DNA from: Sedimenticola hydrogenitrophicus
Lineage (GTDB): Bacteria > Pseudomonadota > Gammaproteobacteria > Chromatiales > Chromatiaceae
NCBI RefSeq assembly: GCF_029017505.1
Contig: NZ_JAQGEI010000004.1
Coordinates: 62,001 to 126,000 of the forward strand
DNA: 64,000 bases
Direction: 5' to 3'
In this document: positions 1 through 10,129 of the stretch, piece after piece
How positions within the stretch are numbered: the first letter of the stretch is position 1
Layout: each line of letters begins with the position of its first letter
Made by a program: the position numbers and the translations under genes
The notes under the pieces: generated by a model
Databases searched by the model: none
Seen by the model: the letters and a program-made list of their open reading frames with translations, nothing else
What the model was told of the DNA's origin: nothing

Positions 1-1568
1 GGCTGGACGCGGAGCAGTCCGACCGGGCCAAGGGCATCTTTCTCTCCAGCATGACCCATGAGTTGCGCACCCCGCTGAGCGGTATCGTGGGGATGTCGCA
101 ACTGCTCAGGAATACTACGCTGAATCTGGAGCAGCGGGAGTATCTCGACTCCATCGCCTCGTCGGCAAATATTCTCGATTCCCTGATCAGCGAAGTGCTC
201 GACCTCTCCAAGATGGACGCGGAGGGTTTCGTGCTGAAGCCAAAACTGTTCGATATCCGCGGGCTGTTCAGGGATATCAGTCTGACCCATTCCCATCAGG
301 CTCTGGACAAGGGGTTGGAGCTCATCTGCCGTGTCGATGAGGCGATCCCGCCACAGCTCTATTATGACGAACTGCGATTACGCCAGATACTCTGCAACCT
401 GCTCTCCAACGCCTTGAAGTTCACCGAGTCGGGTGAGATTGAGTTGTCGGCAACCCTGGCGGATGACCGCGAAGAGGACCGCCAGTGGCTGGTGATCGCG
501 GTCAGGGATACCGGCATCGGCATCCCGCTGGAGCAGCAGCAGAAGCTGTTTGAACGGTTCTGGCAGGCCGATGCCTCCTCGACCCGTGGCCATGGGGGAT
601 TGGGGCTCGGCACCACGATTACCAAGCGCCTGGTCCAGCTGATGGATGGGGATGTCACTGTGGAAAGCAGCCCGGGAACCGGCAGCACATTCCGCATACG
701 ACTGCCGCTCGCTGGACAGCCGCTCGCACTGGCCCCCCCCCGCTCATGCCGGTTTGACGGCTTCAGTACCCTGGTCTATGAGCACAACAGGACCACCCTT
801 GAAATCATCCGGCGGTCATGCGCCGCCCGGGGCATCCATTGCCATGGTGTATCCGATATCGCGGAGTTGTCGGAGCTGATGCAACAGGCCGAGCGGGGGG
901 GCGGCCTGGACTTTGCCATTATCGCGGACTCCCCCGGCGGGCAGGATGTCTACCGCATCGGCAGGATTCTGCGCCAGCACCTGGGGAGGGAGCTGGCCAT
1001 CATCTATCTCGGTTACATGGAACGGAAGCTGTCGGATAACCACCCGGCCAGCCACTTCCTGATCAAGCCCTTCATATCATCCGAGCTGCTGAACCATGTG
1101 GGCCGGCTGTTGCGGCGGGGCGGTTGTCCGGAGCAGGGCGGGCAGCGCGGTTCACAGGCGCCGCTGGCGCTGCCGATCAATGTGCTGATGGCCGAGGACA
1201 ATGAAATCAATGCCAGGGTCCTGAGTACGCTGCTGGCCGGTATCGGCTGCCGGGTAAGCTGGGCGCGGAACGGCGATGAGGCGTTGGCGCTGGCGTTGCG
1301 CCAGCGTTTCGATATTGCCTTTATCGATCTTCGCATGCCGAAAATGGACGGCATCCTGTTTACTCGTGAATATCGGGGTCAGGAGCAGGGCGACCGGCGA
1401 CTGCCGATCATCGCCTTGACCGCCAATGCCACCTCCAATATTCGCAAGTCCTGTGCCGAGGCGGGTATGGATGATTTTCTGGCCAAGCCGGTGGACGAGT
1501 CGTTATTGCGCCAGGCCATAGAACGCTACACCACGCTTGGCCAGCCACAGGATCATAAGCCCTGCTGA
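1..1568 (+). CDS. hybrid sensor histidine kinase/response regulator, 5' end missing
   Basis: This is the C-terminal part of a membrane-linked two-component sensor; its input domain lies off the left edge. The frame is open from base 3 and is already inside the HisKA domain (SSMTHELRTPLSG, phospho-His codon at 57-59), so the ATG at 51 is internal and not the start. It is followed by the ATPase N-box (QILCNLLSNALKF), DTGIGI and GHGGLGLG, then about 115 residues that look like a degenerate receiver without a clear acceptor Asp. A complete receiver comes last: MAEDNEINARV, acceptor Asp at 1326-1328 in FIDLRMPKMDG, and Lys in FLAKPVDE. No Hpt domain follows, so the phosphorelay would need a separate Hpt protein. 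The layout resembles BarA/ArcB-type kinases; the signal sensed cannot be told. Confidence 0.9.
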   Translation, partial: LDAEQSDRAKGIFLSSMTHELRTPLSGIVGMSQLLRNTTLNLEQREYLDSIASSANILDSLISEVLDLSKMDAEGFVLKPKLFDIRGLFRDISLTHSHQALDKGLELICRVDEAIPPQLYYDELRLRQILCNLLSNALKFTESGEIELSATLADDREEDRQWLVIAVRDTGIGIPLEQQQKLFERFWQADASSTRGHGGLGLGTTITKRLVQLMDGDVTVESSPGTGSTFRIRLPLAGQPLALAPPRSCRFDGFSTLVYEHNRTTLEIIRRSCAARGIHCHGVSDIAELSELMQQAERGGGLDFAIIADSPGGQDVYRIGRILRQHLGRELAIIYLGYMERKLSDNHPASHFLIKPFISSELLNHVGRLLRRGGCPEQGGQRGSQAPLALPINVLMAEDNEINARVLSTLLAGIGCRVSWARNGDEALALALRQRFDIAFIDLRMPKMDGILFTREYRGQEQGDRRLPIIALTANATSNIRKSCAEAGMDDFLAKPVDESLLRQAIERYTTLGQPQDHKPC

Positions 1569-1916
1569 TTACCCATCAGACTCAGCTATGGTCTAACACC
1601 ATTTGTCAAGCCGCGAGGAGTGGTGCAAGGATGCACCGTTTACGGACCTGAGGATGGAATGAACGCGAATACACGCAAATAGAGATAACCATGCACTCAG
1701 GATGGAACGGGGGTCGATCCGGTCCCGAAAATGATCGGTGCCGTCCGGAATCAGCGGATCAGCCGTTTACGAAATGACATTATTCGCGTTCATTTGCGTT
1801 TATTCGCGGCTAATCTTTTTCCACGTCACGGCCGAACCAGAGGAGTAATCGGCTAAGTACAACCCCGAAGGTCGCACCCGCCAAAAGCCGTTGCCTGGTG
1901 AATGCGCCTCCAGACT
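1569..1916. repeat. intergenic palindrome with arms GCCGCGAATAAACGC, interrupted by a mini-element
   Basis: No gene is seen in this gap. The right arm is at 1780-1813 (TTATTCGCG...CGCGGCTAA). The matching left arm starts at 1609 but is split after GCCGCGA by a 41-base module at 1617-1657 and then resumes at 1658 with ATGAACGCGAATACACGC. The module (GGAGTGGTGC...TTTACGG...GAGGATGG) recurs at four other places in the window, always inside another repeat. The loop region 1682-1779 shows nothing recognisable. The same outer arm occurs again near 27965-28080. Confidence 0.75.
1617..1657 (+). repeat. mini-element copy 1
   Basis: 41-base copy with start GGAGTGGTGCAAGGATGCAC, middle CCGTTTACGG and end GAGGATGG. 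The TGGTGCA / TGCACC arms can pair. It interrupts the left arm of the surrounding palindrome after GCCGCGA. Confidence 0.75.
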
Positions 1917-2615
1917 TCAGGCGGCACCGGACTCCAGGCCGGCCGGCGCGGCCTCAACCTTGGCCGGTTGGGCTTTCCGCTGTCTGCCGTCGATGATGTT
2001 CTTCAGGGCGATCATCAGCCCCATGCCCAGAAAGGCGCCGGGCGGCAGGATCGCCAGTAGCATGCCCTGGAAATTCGCCCCGAGACTGAATGACCAGTCG
2101 GCGGCAGTTGCACCGAACATCAGATCGGCCTGTGAGAACAGCGTGCCCATACCGAGCAACTCGCGCATGGCGCCGAGCGCTACCAGTGCACCGGTAAATC
2201 CCAGGCCCATGGAGAGGCCATCGACAATCGCCGGCAACAGGTGATTCTTCGAGGCAAAGGCCTCGGCGCGACCGATGATGGCGCAGTTGGTGACAATCAA
2301 CGGAATAAAGATGCCCAGCACCTTGTAGAGGTCATGGAACCAGGCATTCATGCTCAGCTCCACGGCGGTGACGAAGGAGGCGATGACGATGACGAACACC
2401 GGCAGCCTGACTTCCGGACGCACCAGGTTTCTGATCAACGATACGGTGGCGTTGGACAACACCAGCACCGCGGTGGTGGCGATGCCCAGGCCGAGGCCGT
2501 TGATCGCGGTATTGGTTACGGCCAGCAGCGGACACAGACCCAGCAGTGCCACCAGGGCCTGGTTATTGCTCCAGAGGCCATCACGGATCAGTCGGCCGTA
2601 GCTTGTCTCACTCAT
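1917..2615 (-). CDS. rnfE: Rnf electron transport complex subunit RnfE
   Basis: RnfE is an integral membrane subunit of the ion-pumping ferredoxin:NAD oxidoreductase Rnf (RsxE in E. coli). The 232-residue protein consists of hydrophobic segments with the paralogous RnfA/RnfE pattern, for example [17 protein letters not shown] near the N-terminus and [20 protein letters not shown] in the second half. I placed the start at MSETSYGRL (2615), which overlaps the rnfG stop by 8 bases like the other junctions in this operon; an in-frame ATG ten codons upstream is possible but lies deeper in rnfG. It is the last gene of rnfABCDGE. No nth follows, unlike in E. coli. Confidence 0.95.
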   Translation of the reverse strand: MSETSYGRLIRDGLWSNNQALVALLGLCPLLAVTNTAINGLGLGIATTAVLVLSNATVSLIRNLVRPEVRLPVFVIVIASFVTAVELSMNAWFHDLYKVLGIFIPLIVTNCAIIGRAEAFASKNHLLPAIVDGLSMGLGFTGALVALGAMRELLGMGTLFSQADLMFGATAADWSFSLGANFQGMLLAILPPGAFLGMGLMIALKNIIDGRQRKAQPAKVEAAPAGLESGAA

Positions 2616-3258
2616 CTTTCGTTGCCTTATCTGGGGCTGCCCCATCTGGTTTCAGAAACAACGCCTTGCCATGCTCTTGGAAATACAGCAGGGTATTCTT
2701 GACGCCGGTAACGATGGCCCGCGGTGTGATGGTGGCGCCGGTAAACTGGTCAAACTGGCCGCCATCCTTCTTCACTTTCCAGCCCGCCAGCGCCGGGTTG
2801 GAGAGCGACTTATCATTGAATGAGAAGATCCAGTCGGAGCGGCTCTCTTCCACTTTGTCGCCCAGTCCGGGGGTCTCCTTGTGAGCCACCACCCTGACAC
2901 CGCCCAGGGTACCGTCGGTATTTACCGCCACCAGCAGTTTTATCGGCCCGCTGTAGCCGTTGGGTACCACGGAGGAGAAGACCGCCGCTACGGGGCTGCC
3001 TTCCTTGCGCCCCAGATAGACCAGGGTCTGGTCGCTGCCCAGCAGGGCTCTCTGTGAAACCAGGCGGGTATCGGTGGCGATGTCATTGTCGATAGTCTCC
3101 GCCGGTACCAGCGCGGTCAGGCTCTGCAGCAGCGCCTCGCGTTCGTTGGCGGTGATCTTCTCCGCGGTGAGGTTGTTGGTGACCGCCACCAGGGCGGTGC
3201 CCGCTGTCGCAAACAGGGCCAGCAGTATGCCGGCCACGGAGACCGGATGTTTAATCAC
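2608..3258 (-). CDS. rnfG: Rnf complex subunit RnfG, FMN-binding
   Basis: RnfG carries a covalently bound FMN on the periplasmic side of the Rnf complex. The 216-residue protein has one N-terminal membrane anchor (about residues 7-27) and an FMN-binding domain ending in the flavinylation motif TGAT (residues 173-176), where Thr176 corresponds to the threonine that takes FMN through a phosphoester bond in characterised RnfG/NqrC proteins. Its start overlaps the end of rnfD by 8 bases. An ApbE flavin transferase is needed for maturation and is not in this window. Confidence 0.95.
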   Translation of the reverse strand: MIKHPVSVAGILLALFATAGTALVAVTNNLTAEKITANEREALLQSLTALVPAETIDNDIATDTRLVSQRALLGSDQTLVYLGRKEGSPVAAVFSSVVPNGYSGPIKLLVAVNTDGTLGGVRVVAHKETPGLGDKVEESRSDWIFSFNDKSLSNPALAGWKVKKDGGQFDQFTGATITPRAIVTGVKNTLLYFQEHGKALFLKPDGAAPDKATKDE

Positions 3259-4294
3259 GCCCCGCCCCCTGATGGCCGAAGGCCCTCGGCTGGGTGTAGT
3301 AGTCGATGGTCGGTGCCGCCATGTTCATCAACAGCACGGCGAAGGCCACCGCATCGGGATAACCGCCCCAGGTGCGGATGATGAACACCAGCAGGCCGAT
3401 GCAGGCGCCGTACACCAGCTGTCCCTTCCTGGTGGTGCAGGCCGACACCGGATCGGTGGCGATAAAGAATGCACCGAGCAGGGTGCCGCCGGTAAAGATG
3501 TGGAACATGCCGAACGGATAGGCTTCCTGGTCGAGGAAGTGAAACAGCATGGCGATCACCAGCAGACTGCCCAGCATGGATACCGGGATGTGCCAGCTGA
3601 TGACCCGCTTGTAGAGCAGGAACAGGCCGCCCAGCAGATACCAGTTGCCGACCCACTCCCAGCCGCGGCCGCCAAAGTCCCCCCACAGCGGCTGGGCGAG
3701 TATCTCGCTCAGCATCCGGCTCTGATCGAGCTGGGTGAACATGGCATCCAGCGGCGTAGCCATGGTGAGGGCATCCCAGGAGAGCCCCGCCGGCAGGGCC
3801 CCGGTAAAGATGACGCTGGCGCTCTGCAGCAGGGTCAGGGGGTGCTCATTGAGCATCTCCGGCGGCAGCCAGGAGGTCATCTGCACCGGATAGGAGACCA
3901 GTAACAGCACATAGGCCGCCATCGCCGGATTGAACGGATTGTAGCCCAGACCACCATAAATCTGCTTTACCATCAGAATGGCAAAGGCGACGCCGATCAC
4001 CGTCAGCCACCAGGGCAGCAGGGGCGGTAGGGCGACGGCCAACAGCAGCGCGGTGAGCACGGCACTGAAGTCGCCGATCACCGGCAGCACCGGCCGGTTT
4101 CTCAGGCGTACGGCGAGCGCCTCGCAGGCCACGGCGGTGACGCTGGCCAGGATCATGTTGATCAGTACGCCCCAGCCGAAATACCAGATCATGGCGGCGG
4201 CACCCGGCAGCAGCGCCAGGATAACCAGCAGCATGGTTCTACTCACGCTGTTGGGGCGCGCGCTGTGGGGTGATGTTATCGTGCTAAAGCGCAT
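3251..4294 (-). CDS. rnfD: Rnf complex subunit RnfD, FMN-binding membrane protein
   Basis: RnfD is the second flavinylated membrane subunit of Rnf. The 347-residue protein has about nine hydrophobic segments and conserved blocks such as QIYGGLGYNPFNPAM and FIATDPVSACTTRKG. The flavinylation site reads TMAT (residues 177-180) followed by PLDAM; most family members have SGAT there, so Gly is replaced by Met while the acceptor Thr180 is kept. It sits 3 bases after rnfC and overlaps rnfG. Confidence 0.95.
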   Translation of the reverse strand: MRFSTITSPHSARPNSVSRTMLLVILALLPGAAAMIWYFGWGVLINMILASVTAVACEALAVRLRNRPVLPVIGDFSAVLTALLLAVALPPLLPWWLTVIGVAFAILMVKQIYGGLGYNPFNPAMAAYVLLLVSYPVQMTSWLPPEMLNEHPLTLLQSASVIFTGALPAGLSWDALTMATPLDAMFTQLDQSRMLSEILAQPLWGDFGGRGWEWVGNWYLLGGLFLLYKRVISWHIPVSMLGSLLVIAMLFHFLDQEAYPFGMFHIFTGGTLLGAFFIATDPVSACTTRKGQLVYGACIGLLVFIIRTWGGYPDAVAFAVLLMNMAAPTIDYYTQPRAFGHQGAGRD

Positions 4295-4297
4295 TGC

Positions 4298-6019
4298 TTA
4301 TCCACCCTGCTTTTCCGAGGTGACGGAATTGGCGTCGCTGTTGGCCCTGCGTTTATCCACCCGTTCTATGGCCTGTTTCTGGGGTTCGCTGAGGTCAGCC
4401 TGGTTCTTTGGTTCCACGCCTTGCTCGGCCAGCCGGGCCTTTTTCTCGGCGGCCCGCTGCAGGGCGGCGGCAATGGCCGCCTTTTTCGGATCCACGGCGT
4501 CGGCGCTATCCACCTGGGCCGCATCGGGCTGCTGCACGGCGGGTTTTTTCAGCGCCTCTTTCTTTTGCCGCAGCTTGGCTTTGCGTTCGGCTTCCAGGCG
4601 CTCTTTGCGGGCCAGTTGGGCTTCGTGACGCTGGCGTGCCCGTTCCGCCGCGCGCTGCTCCTTCTCCTGGGCCCAGCTCTCGGTCTTGGCGAAACGGAAA
4701 TACTGCACCAGGGGGATGTGCGAGGGGCAGACATGCGAGCAGCAGCCGCACTCGATACAGTCGAACAGGTTGTACTCCTGCACCTTTTCCAGGTCCTTGG
4801 CCCGCGCATACCAGTACATCTGCTGCGGCAGCAGGTTGGCCGGGCAGGCACTGGCGCAGCGGCCACAGCGGATGCAGGCGACCGCCACCCCGGGATCGGG
4901 CGCTTCATGGCTGTCGGCCGCCAGCAGGCAGTTGGTCGCCTTGGTGACGGGTACTTCATCGCTGTTCAGGGTAAAGCCCATCATCGGGCCGCCGACAATC
5001 AGTTTGGCGACTTGCCCGGTATAGCCGCCGGCCTGGGCGATCAGCTCCGCCACCGGTGTGCCGATCAGCACCTCCAGGTTCTTCGGCTGCCTGACGCCGT
5101 TTCCGGTGACGGTGACATAGCGGGAGATCAGCGGCCGGCCCTCGACTACCGCCTCGGCAATGGCGAAGGCGGTGCTGACGTTGTGACAGATCATGCCGAT
5201 CGTGGCGGGAATGCTGCCCGAGGGCACTTCCCTGCCGGTCAGGACCTTGATCAACTGCTTTTCGCCGCCGCTCGGATAGAGGGTCGGGATGGCGATCACC
5301 GATACCCACTCCAGGCCCGCATCCGCGACCGCCTGACGCAGCTGGCGGATCGCCTCCGGCTTGTTGTCCTCGATGCCGAACAGACAGCGCGCGGCACCCA
5401 CCAGCCGGCGGATGATGCCGATGCCGATCAGGATCTTTTCCGCCTGGGTCTGCATCAGCAGGTCATCGCAGGTGATATAGGGCTCGCACTCCGCGCCGTT
5501 GATGATCAGGGTGTCGATCGGGTTTTCCATCCCCGGCGTCAGCTTGACGCTGGAGGGGAAGGCCGCGCCACCCAGGCCGACAACGCCGGCGTTGCGGATG
5601 CGTTCGCGCAACAGGGAGGGGTCGGCGTGCTGGTAATCGGCCATGGGCTGCAGCTGGTTGCCCCAGCGCTCCTTGCCGTCCGTCTCGATCACCACGCAGG
5701 GGGCGGGCAGGCCGGAGGGGTGGGGAATGGGCAGGACATCGATCGCCACCACCGTCCCCGAGGAGGGGGCATGTACCGGGGCGCTCACGTAGCCATGGGG
5801 TTTGGCCAGCATGTCGCCCTTGAGTACCTGGTCGCCGATCTTGACCAGCGGCTCGGCGCCCTCACCGATATGCTGCTGCAGCGGTATGATCAGGCGTTTC
5901 GGCAGTGCGGCCTTCTCCAGGGGGAGCGTGAGCGACTGGCTTTTGTTGTCCGGCAGGTGCAATCCTCCGTTGAATCGGTAGAGGGTATGTTTCTGCTGCT
6001 TTTGCACGGAATGCGGCAT
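4298..6019 (-). CDS. rnfC: Rnf complex subunit RnfC, NADH/FMN/Fe-S
   Basis: RnfC is the peripheral subunit that exchanges electrons with NAD(H). Of its 573 residues, the N-terminal two thirds hold the Rossmann-like NADH/FMN domain (GLGGAAFPSSVK at 148-159). Two 4Fe-4S motifs follow, CIRCGRCASACP (382-393) and CIECGCCSHVCP (421-432). The last 120 residues form an Ala/Lys/Glu-rich tail with repeats of the AAxxRAxxKKA kind, as in other gammaproteobacterial RnfC proteins. It begins 9 bases after rnfB and ends 3 bases before rnfD. Confidence 0.96.
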   Translation of the reverse strand: MPHSVQKQQKHTLYRFNGGLHLPDNKSQSLTLPLEKAALPKRLIIPLQQHIGEGAEPLVKIGDQVLKGDMLAKPHGYVSAPVHAPSSGTVVAIDVLPIPHPSGLPAPCVVIETDGKERWGNQLQPMADYQHADPSLLRERIRNAGVVGLGGAAFPSSVKLTPGMENPIDTLIINGAECEPYITCDDLLMQTQAEKILIGIGIIRRLVGAARCLFGIEDNKPEAIRQLRQAVADAGLEWVSVIAIPTLYPSGGEKQLIKVLTGREVPSGSIPATIGMICHNVSTAFAIAEAVVEGRPLISRYVTVTGNGVRQPKNLEVLIGTPVAELIAQAGGYTGQVAKLIVGGPMMGFTLNSDEVPVTKATNCLLAADSHEAPDPGVAVACIRCGRCASACPANLLPQQMYWYARAKDLEKVQEYNLFDCIECGCCSHVCPSHIPLVQYFRFAKTESWAQEKEQRAAERARQRHEAQLARKERLEAERKAKLRQKKEALKKPAVQQPDAAQVDSADAVDPKKAAIAAALQRAAEKKARLAEQGVEPKNQADLSEPQKQAIERVDKRRANSDANSVTSEKQGG

Positions 6020-6028
6020 ATCGCTTCT

Positions 6029-6601
6029 CTAGCTCCCGGAGGCGGTGGCGAGCGTTTCGCCGGGCTGGGTCTCCCCCGGGAAGGGCCACCTCCAGTTACC
6101 GGTGTTGACTTCAAGCGGCACCATGTCGATACACTCCACCGGGCAGGGCGGCAGGCACAGCGCGCAACCCGTGCATTCGTTACGGATCACCGTGTGCATA
6201 TGCTTCGCCGAACCCAGGATGGCGTCCACCGGGCAGGCCTGGATGCACAGCGTGCAGCCGATGCACTCGTTCTCCCGGATCACCGCAACGGCCTTGGGTT
6301 TATCCTCGGCCGCGACGCCTTCCAGGGGGATCGGATCCTTGCCCAGCAGATCGGCCAGGGCGATCATGGTGGTCTCGCCACCCGGCGGGCAGGCGTTGAT
6401 CTCGGCCTGATCGTTGGCCAGGGCCTCGGCATAGGCATGGCAGCCGGGGAAGTTGCACTGTCCGCACTGGGTTTGGGGCAGCAGCGCCTCGATCTTCTCG
6501 ACAATCGGGTCCCCCTCCACATGGAAGCGGATGGAGGAGTAGCCGAGCAACAGGCCGAAGGCGAGTGCCAGCAGGGCAATGGCGGCGATCGCTATCAACA
6601 T
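6029..6601 (-). CDS. rnfB: Rnf complex subunit RnfB, ferredoxin-like
   Basis: RnfB is the entry point for ferredoxin electrons. The 190-residue protein has a single N-terminal membrane helix (about residues 2-20), the RnfB-specific cluster motif CGQCNFPGC (46-54) with a fourth Cys at 71, and two 4Fe-4S motifs, [12 protein letters not shown] (113-124) and [12 protein letters not shown] (143-154). It lies 12 bases downstream of rnfA in the operon. Confidence 0.96.
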   Translation of the reverse strand: MLIAIAAIALLALAFGLLLGYSSIRFHVEGDPIVEKIEALLPQTQCGQCNFPGCHAYAEALANDQAEINACPPGGETTMIALADLLGKDPIPLEGVAAEDKPKAVAVIRENECIGCTLCIQACPVDAILGSAKHMHTVIRNECTGCALCLPPCPVECIDMVPLEVNTGNWRWPFPGETQPGETLATASGS

Positions 6602-6613
6602 ACCGACGCCACC

Positions 6614-7195
6614 TCAGTTCGCCACCAGGCCGGAAAAGCCCATGAAGGCAATCGACATCAGCCCGGCCGTGATCATGGCGATGGCGCCGCCCTGGAAGGG
6701 GACCGGCACATCGGAAACGGTCACCCGCTCGCGCATGGCGGCGAACAGCACCAGCACCAGGGAGAAGCCGGCCGCGGCGCCGAAACCGTACAGGCCGGAT
6801 TCGATAAAGCCGTGCTGCTCCTGGACATTGAGCAGGGCGACGCCGAGCACTGCGCAGTTGGTGGTGATCAGCGGCAGGAAGATGCCCAGCAGCTGATACA
6901 GCACCGGGCTGGTCTTGTGCATCACCATCTCGGTGAACTGCACCAGCGCGGCGATCACCAGGATGAAGGTTATGGTACGCAGATATCCCAGTCCCAGCGG
7001 GGCCAGCAGATACTCATTGGCGAGATAGCTGCAGATGGAGGAGAGGGTGAGTACAAAGGTGGTGGCCATGCCCATGCCGACCGCCGTCTCCAGTTTCTTG
7101 GAGACGCCCATGAAGGGGCAGAGGCCAAGGAACTTCACCAAAACGAAGTTGTTGACCAGTACGGTACTGACAAGGATGAGCGCGTACTCTTTCAT
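6614..7195 (-). CDS. rnfA: Rnf complex subunit RnfA
   Basis: First gene of the rnfABCDGE operon, coding for a 193-residue six-helix membrane subunit. Diagnostic blocks are [18 protein letters not shown] near the N-terminus and [15 protein letters not shown] in the middle; the Cys in each half corresponds to the 2Fe-2S cluster ligands shared between RnfA and RnfE. A sigma-70-like promoter lies 39-67 bases upstream. The operon links ferredoxin and NADH pools to an ion gradient; in diazotrophs it supplies reduced ferredoxin to nitrogenase, but no nif gene is in view. Confidence 0.96.
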   Translation of the reverse strand: MKEYALILVSTVLVNNFVLVKFLGLCPFMGVSKKLETAVGMGMATTFVLTLSSICSYLANEYLLAPLGLGYLRTITFILVIAALVQFTEMVMHKTSPVLYQLLGIFLPLITTNCAVLGVALLNVQEQHGFIESGLYGFGAAAGFSLVLVLFAAMRERVTVSDVPVPFQGGAIAMITAGLMSIAFMGFSGLVAN

Positions 7196-7233
7196 TAAAT
7201 AGCAGACCTACACCATATATAGCAGGATGGCCG

Positions 7234-7262
7234 ATAGTAGTGGTTAACCCTAATGCTAACAA
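7234..7262 (-). promoter_or_regulatory. sigma-70-like promoter of the rnf operon
   Basis: Reading the minus strand, -35 TTGTTA (7262-7257), a 17-base spacer and -10 TACTAT (7239-7234) precede rnfA, giving a leader of about 32 bases. The assignment rests on consensus and position only. Confidence 0.55.
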
Positions 7263-7455
7263 CCGATAGTTTGTGTGTGTATAACCTTATAACTTTTAGG
7301 TATATCCGGCGGCTACCTGAAGTATAGTGCATTATATATCATCAAAGACAGAGAAAATACATGCACAATATTTCATGTATTTTCCGTCCGGAGCGTACCG
7401 CCCGGCCACCCCGGGCATAATGTCGTCGCTTCCTTCCCGCAGTTATTCCATTAAC

Positions 7456-7563
7456 GTAACTACTCACGGGGTGATAGGCCTACCTTGCCGGCCTCACATG
7501 ATGGCTGGATCAAGATCGGCCAACAAGGCAGGCCAATCACATACAGACCGGGTGAGTAGTTAC
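7456..7563. mobile_element. small inverted-repeat element, GTAACTACTCAC ends, short copy
   Basis: The 108-base sequence has perfect 12-base terminal inverted repeats and imperfect inner arms and contains no open frame. The copy at 42980-43237 has the same arms in the opposite order plus a 143-base palindrome inserted at the centre (after GATGGC), which identifies this short copy as the uninterrupted form. Confidence 0.7.
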
Positions 7564-7752
7564 CCATTAGAAACAGTAGCTTGCTATTCGGTAACTTATC
7601 AAAAACCCATGCAATCAAACTTCAGACGTAGACAGGATGCTGGTGAGCTTGCGAACCGCATCGCTTTCCGGTCTCTCGATTGATGCGGTTCGTGCCTCAC
7701 CGGCATCCTGATATGGATTGTGCCAAGTCATTGAGAAGTCATGCAATACAGG

Positions 7753-9792
7753 TCACTTCACCCGCATGCCGGGCGTGGCGCCGCTGTCCGGACTGAGGAT
7801 GAACAGATCCTTCCCGCCCGGTCCGGCCGCCAGCACCATGCCTTCGGACAGCCCGAAACGCATCTTCCGCGGTGCCAGATTGGCCACCATGACGGTCAGG
7901 CGTCCTTCCAGGTCGGCCGGCTCATAGGCGGATTTGATGCCGGCAAAGACATTGCGCTGCTCGCCGCCCAGGTCCAGGGTCAACTGCAGCAGTTTGTCCG
8001 CGCCATCGACCCGCTCCGCCTTGACGATCCTCACCACCCGCAGATCCACCTTGGCGAAATCGGCATAGTCGATGGTGTCGCTGATCGGGTCATCGAGCAG
8101 GGGTCCGCCGGGGGCGGCCGCAGCCCCCGGCTGTTTTTCCAGATCCGCCTTCGAGGCCGTGATGATCGCCTCGATCTGGTTCGGCTCGACCCGGGTCATC
8201 AGCGGCTTGAAGGGGTCGATGTCATGGCCCAGCAGGGGCGTGGCCAGGGCCTCCCAGCGTAGCGGGGCGACCCGTAGGAAGGCCTCCGAGCGTTCCGCGG
8301 TGGCCGGCAGGATCGGCCGCAGGTAGCCGATCAGCAGGCGGAACAGGTTCAGCCCCAGGGAGCAGACCTGCTGCAGTTCGTCCTCACGTCCCGCCTCCTT
8401 GGCGATGACCCAGGGTTTCCGCTCGTCGATGTACTGGTTGGCGCGGTCGGCCAGTGCCATGATCTCGCGGACGGCACGGCTGAATTCACGTTTTTCGTAG
8501 TGTTCGGCAATCTGCCCACCGGCCTCGGCAAAACTCTGGAACAGTGCCGCATCCGCGAGTTGATCGGCCAGTTTTCCTTCGAAGCGTTTGTTGATGAAGC
8601 CGGCGCAGCGGCTGGCGATGTTCACCACCTTGCCGACCAGGTCCGAATTGACCCGGGCCTGGAAATCATCCAGGTTCAGGTCGATGTCCTCGATCCCCGC
8701 GCCGAGTTTGGCGGCGAAGTAATAGCGCAGGTACTCCGGGTTCAGGTGGTCCAGGTAGGTGCGCGCCTTGATGAAGGTGCCGCGTGACTTGGACATCTTC
8801 TGGCCGTCGACCGTCAGGAAGCCGTGGGAGAAGACCGCCGTCGGGGTGCGGAAATCGGCACCATTGAGCATGGCCGGCCAGAACAGGGCGTGAAAATAGA
8901 TGATGTCCTTGCCGATGAAGTGATACAGCTCGGTGGTGGCGTCCTTGCCCCAGAACTCATCGAAGTCCAGGCCGTCGCTGCGATCGCACAGATTGCGGAA
9001 GCTGGCCATGTAGCCGATCGGCGCATCCAGCCAGACATAGAAATATTTACCCGGATGGTCGGGGATCTCAAAGCCGAAGTAGGGGGCGTCACGGGAGATG
9101 TCCCACTCATGCAGCCCGGCCTCGAACCACTCGCCAAGCTTGTTGGCCACCTCGGTCTGCAGGTGGCCGCCCCGGGTCCATGCCTTCAGCATGGCCTCGA
9201 AATTGGCCAGCTTGAAGAAGTAGTGCTCGGAATCGCGCTCCACCGGGGTTGCGCCGGAGACCGCCGAGACCGGGTTCTTCAACTCGCTGGGGGAGTAACT
9301 GGCGCCGCACACCTCGCAGTTGTCGCCGTACTGGTCCCGGGCGCCGCACTTCGGGCATTCGCCCTTGATGAAGCGGTCCGGCAGAAACATCTCCTCGATC
9401 GGATCATAGGCCTGGGTGATGGTGCGGTTGGCAATATTTCCCTTTTCCTTGTTGCGCTGATAGATCAGGGAGGCGTAATGTCGGTTCTCCTCCGAGTGGG
9501 TGGAGTGATAGTTGTCGAAGCTCACATTGAAATCGGCAAAATCGGCCTTATGCTCTAGGGCGACCCGGGCGATCAGGGCCTCCGGCTCGATTCCCTCCTG
9601 GCGGGCGCGCAGCATGATGGGGGTGCCGTGGGCGTCGTCGGCGCAGACATAGAGACACTGGTGGCCGCGCATCTTCTGGAATCGCACCCAGATGTCGGTC
9701 TGAATGTATTCCACCATGTGGCCGATATGGATCGGGCCGTTGGCATAGGGGAGGGCGCTGGTCACCAGTATTTTTCGCGCTGTCTGAGTCAT
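7753..9792 (-). CDS. metG: methionyl-tRNA synthetase
   Basis: Charges tRNA-Met with methionine. The 679-residue protein shows the class I signatures PIHIGHM (HIGH) and KMSKS, the zinc-knuckle insert [18 protein letters not shown], an anticodon-binding helical domain and a C-terminal tRNA-binding OB domain ([14 protein letters not shown]...[10 protein letters not shown]). I chose [19 protein letters not shown] (9792) because family members begin 5-10 residues before [12 protein letters not shown]; the frame is open 46 codons further upstream but that part is unlike the family. It is divergent from mrp, as in many gammaproteobacteria. Confidence 0.96.
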   Translation of the reverse strand: MTQTARKILVTSALPYANGPIHIGHMVEYIQTDIWVRFQKMRGHQCLYVCADDAHGTPIMLRARQEGIEPEALIARVALEHKADFADFNVSFDNYHSTHSEENRHYASLIYQRNKEKGNIANRTITQAYDPIEEMFLPDRFIKGECPKCGARDQYGDNCEVCGASYSPSELKNPVSAVSGATPVERDSEHYFFKLANFEAMLKAWTRGGHLQTEVANKLGEWFEAGLHEWDISRDAPYFGFEIPDHPGKYFYVWLDAPIGYMASFRNLCDRSDGLDFDEFWGKDATTELYHFIGKDIIYFHALFWPAMLNGADFRTPTAVFSHGFLTVDGQKMSKSRGTFIKARTYLDHLNPEYLRYYFAAKLGAGIEDIDLNLDDFQARVNSDLVGKVVNIASRCAGFINKRFEGKLADQLADAALFQSFAEAGGQIAEHYEKREFSRAVREIMALADRANQYIDERKPWVIAKEAGREDELQQVCSLGLNLFRLLIGYLRPILPATAERSEAFLRVAPLRWEALATPLLGHDIDPFKPLMTRVEPNQIEAIITASKADLEKQPGAAAAPGGPLLDDPISDTIDYADFAKVDLRVVRIVKAERVDGADKLLQLTLDLGGEQRNVFAGIKSAYEPADLEGRLTVMVANLAPRKMRFGLSEGMVLAAGPGGKDLFILSPDSGATPGMRVK

Positions 9793-10129
9793 GATTTCAC
9801 GGCTGTCTCTGGAGGGAAAGAAACCTGGGCGCCTGGGTATCGAGGGGCATCGCTGGGCGATGTCCCGAGCCGGTCGTCCAATAAAACGTGCAATTATCAC
9901 ATAGTTCAAGGGAATGCGAAAAGTCGTCAACGTCGGTCGACAGCCGTAAAGTTCTCGGAAAAGCCAAGTATCACAGGGATTTAATGGCGGCGGAAAGGAG
10001 AATTGTCAATCTAGGCTGTTGAAAGACCTAGCGATTTGGTTGGGCATAAGCATTTTTTAATGTAGAATGCGCGGCCATCATCACCCGAATTTGCGGCCTC
10101 CCTGCGAGGCCATCTCGTAGGAGCATGCA
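9793..10129. other. metG-mrp divergent intergenic region
   Basis: This 337-base gap holds the mrp promoter (10040-10068) and a small hairpin in the mrp leader (GGCCTC / GAGGCC near 10097-10113). I see no gene and no repeat in it. Confidence 0.6.
10040..10068 (+). promoter_or_regulatory. sigma-70-like promoter of mrp
   Basis: TTGGGC (10040-10045), a 17-base spacer and TAGAAT (10063-10068). Transcription would start near 10075, about 55 bases before the mrp ATG, which has the ribosome site TAGGAG. Confidence 0.55.

Larger units (their letters stand above)
7196..7752. repeat. rnfA-metG intergenic region with two palindromic repeats
   Basis: Apart from the rnf promoter I see no gene here. Element 7456-7563 has perfect 12-base ends (GTAACTACTCAC / GTGAGTAGTTAC) and inner arms around GGCCTACCTTGCCGGCC and GGCCAACAAGGCAGGCC; a second, larger copy lies at 42980-43237. 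A second palindrome at 7633-7710 (CAGGATGCTGGTGAGC ... CTCACCGGCATCCTG) belongs to a family also present near 16226, 21719, 52825 and 55004. Confidence 0.75.

Noticed and set aside
4421-7198. A 925-codon frame on the plus strand across rnfC, rnfB and rnfA
   Set aside because: It is the antisense shadow of three clearly conserved genes; composition (Gly/His/Gln/Asp-rich, no domain) is typical of such shadows in GC-rich DNA.
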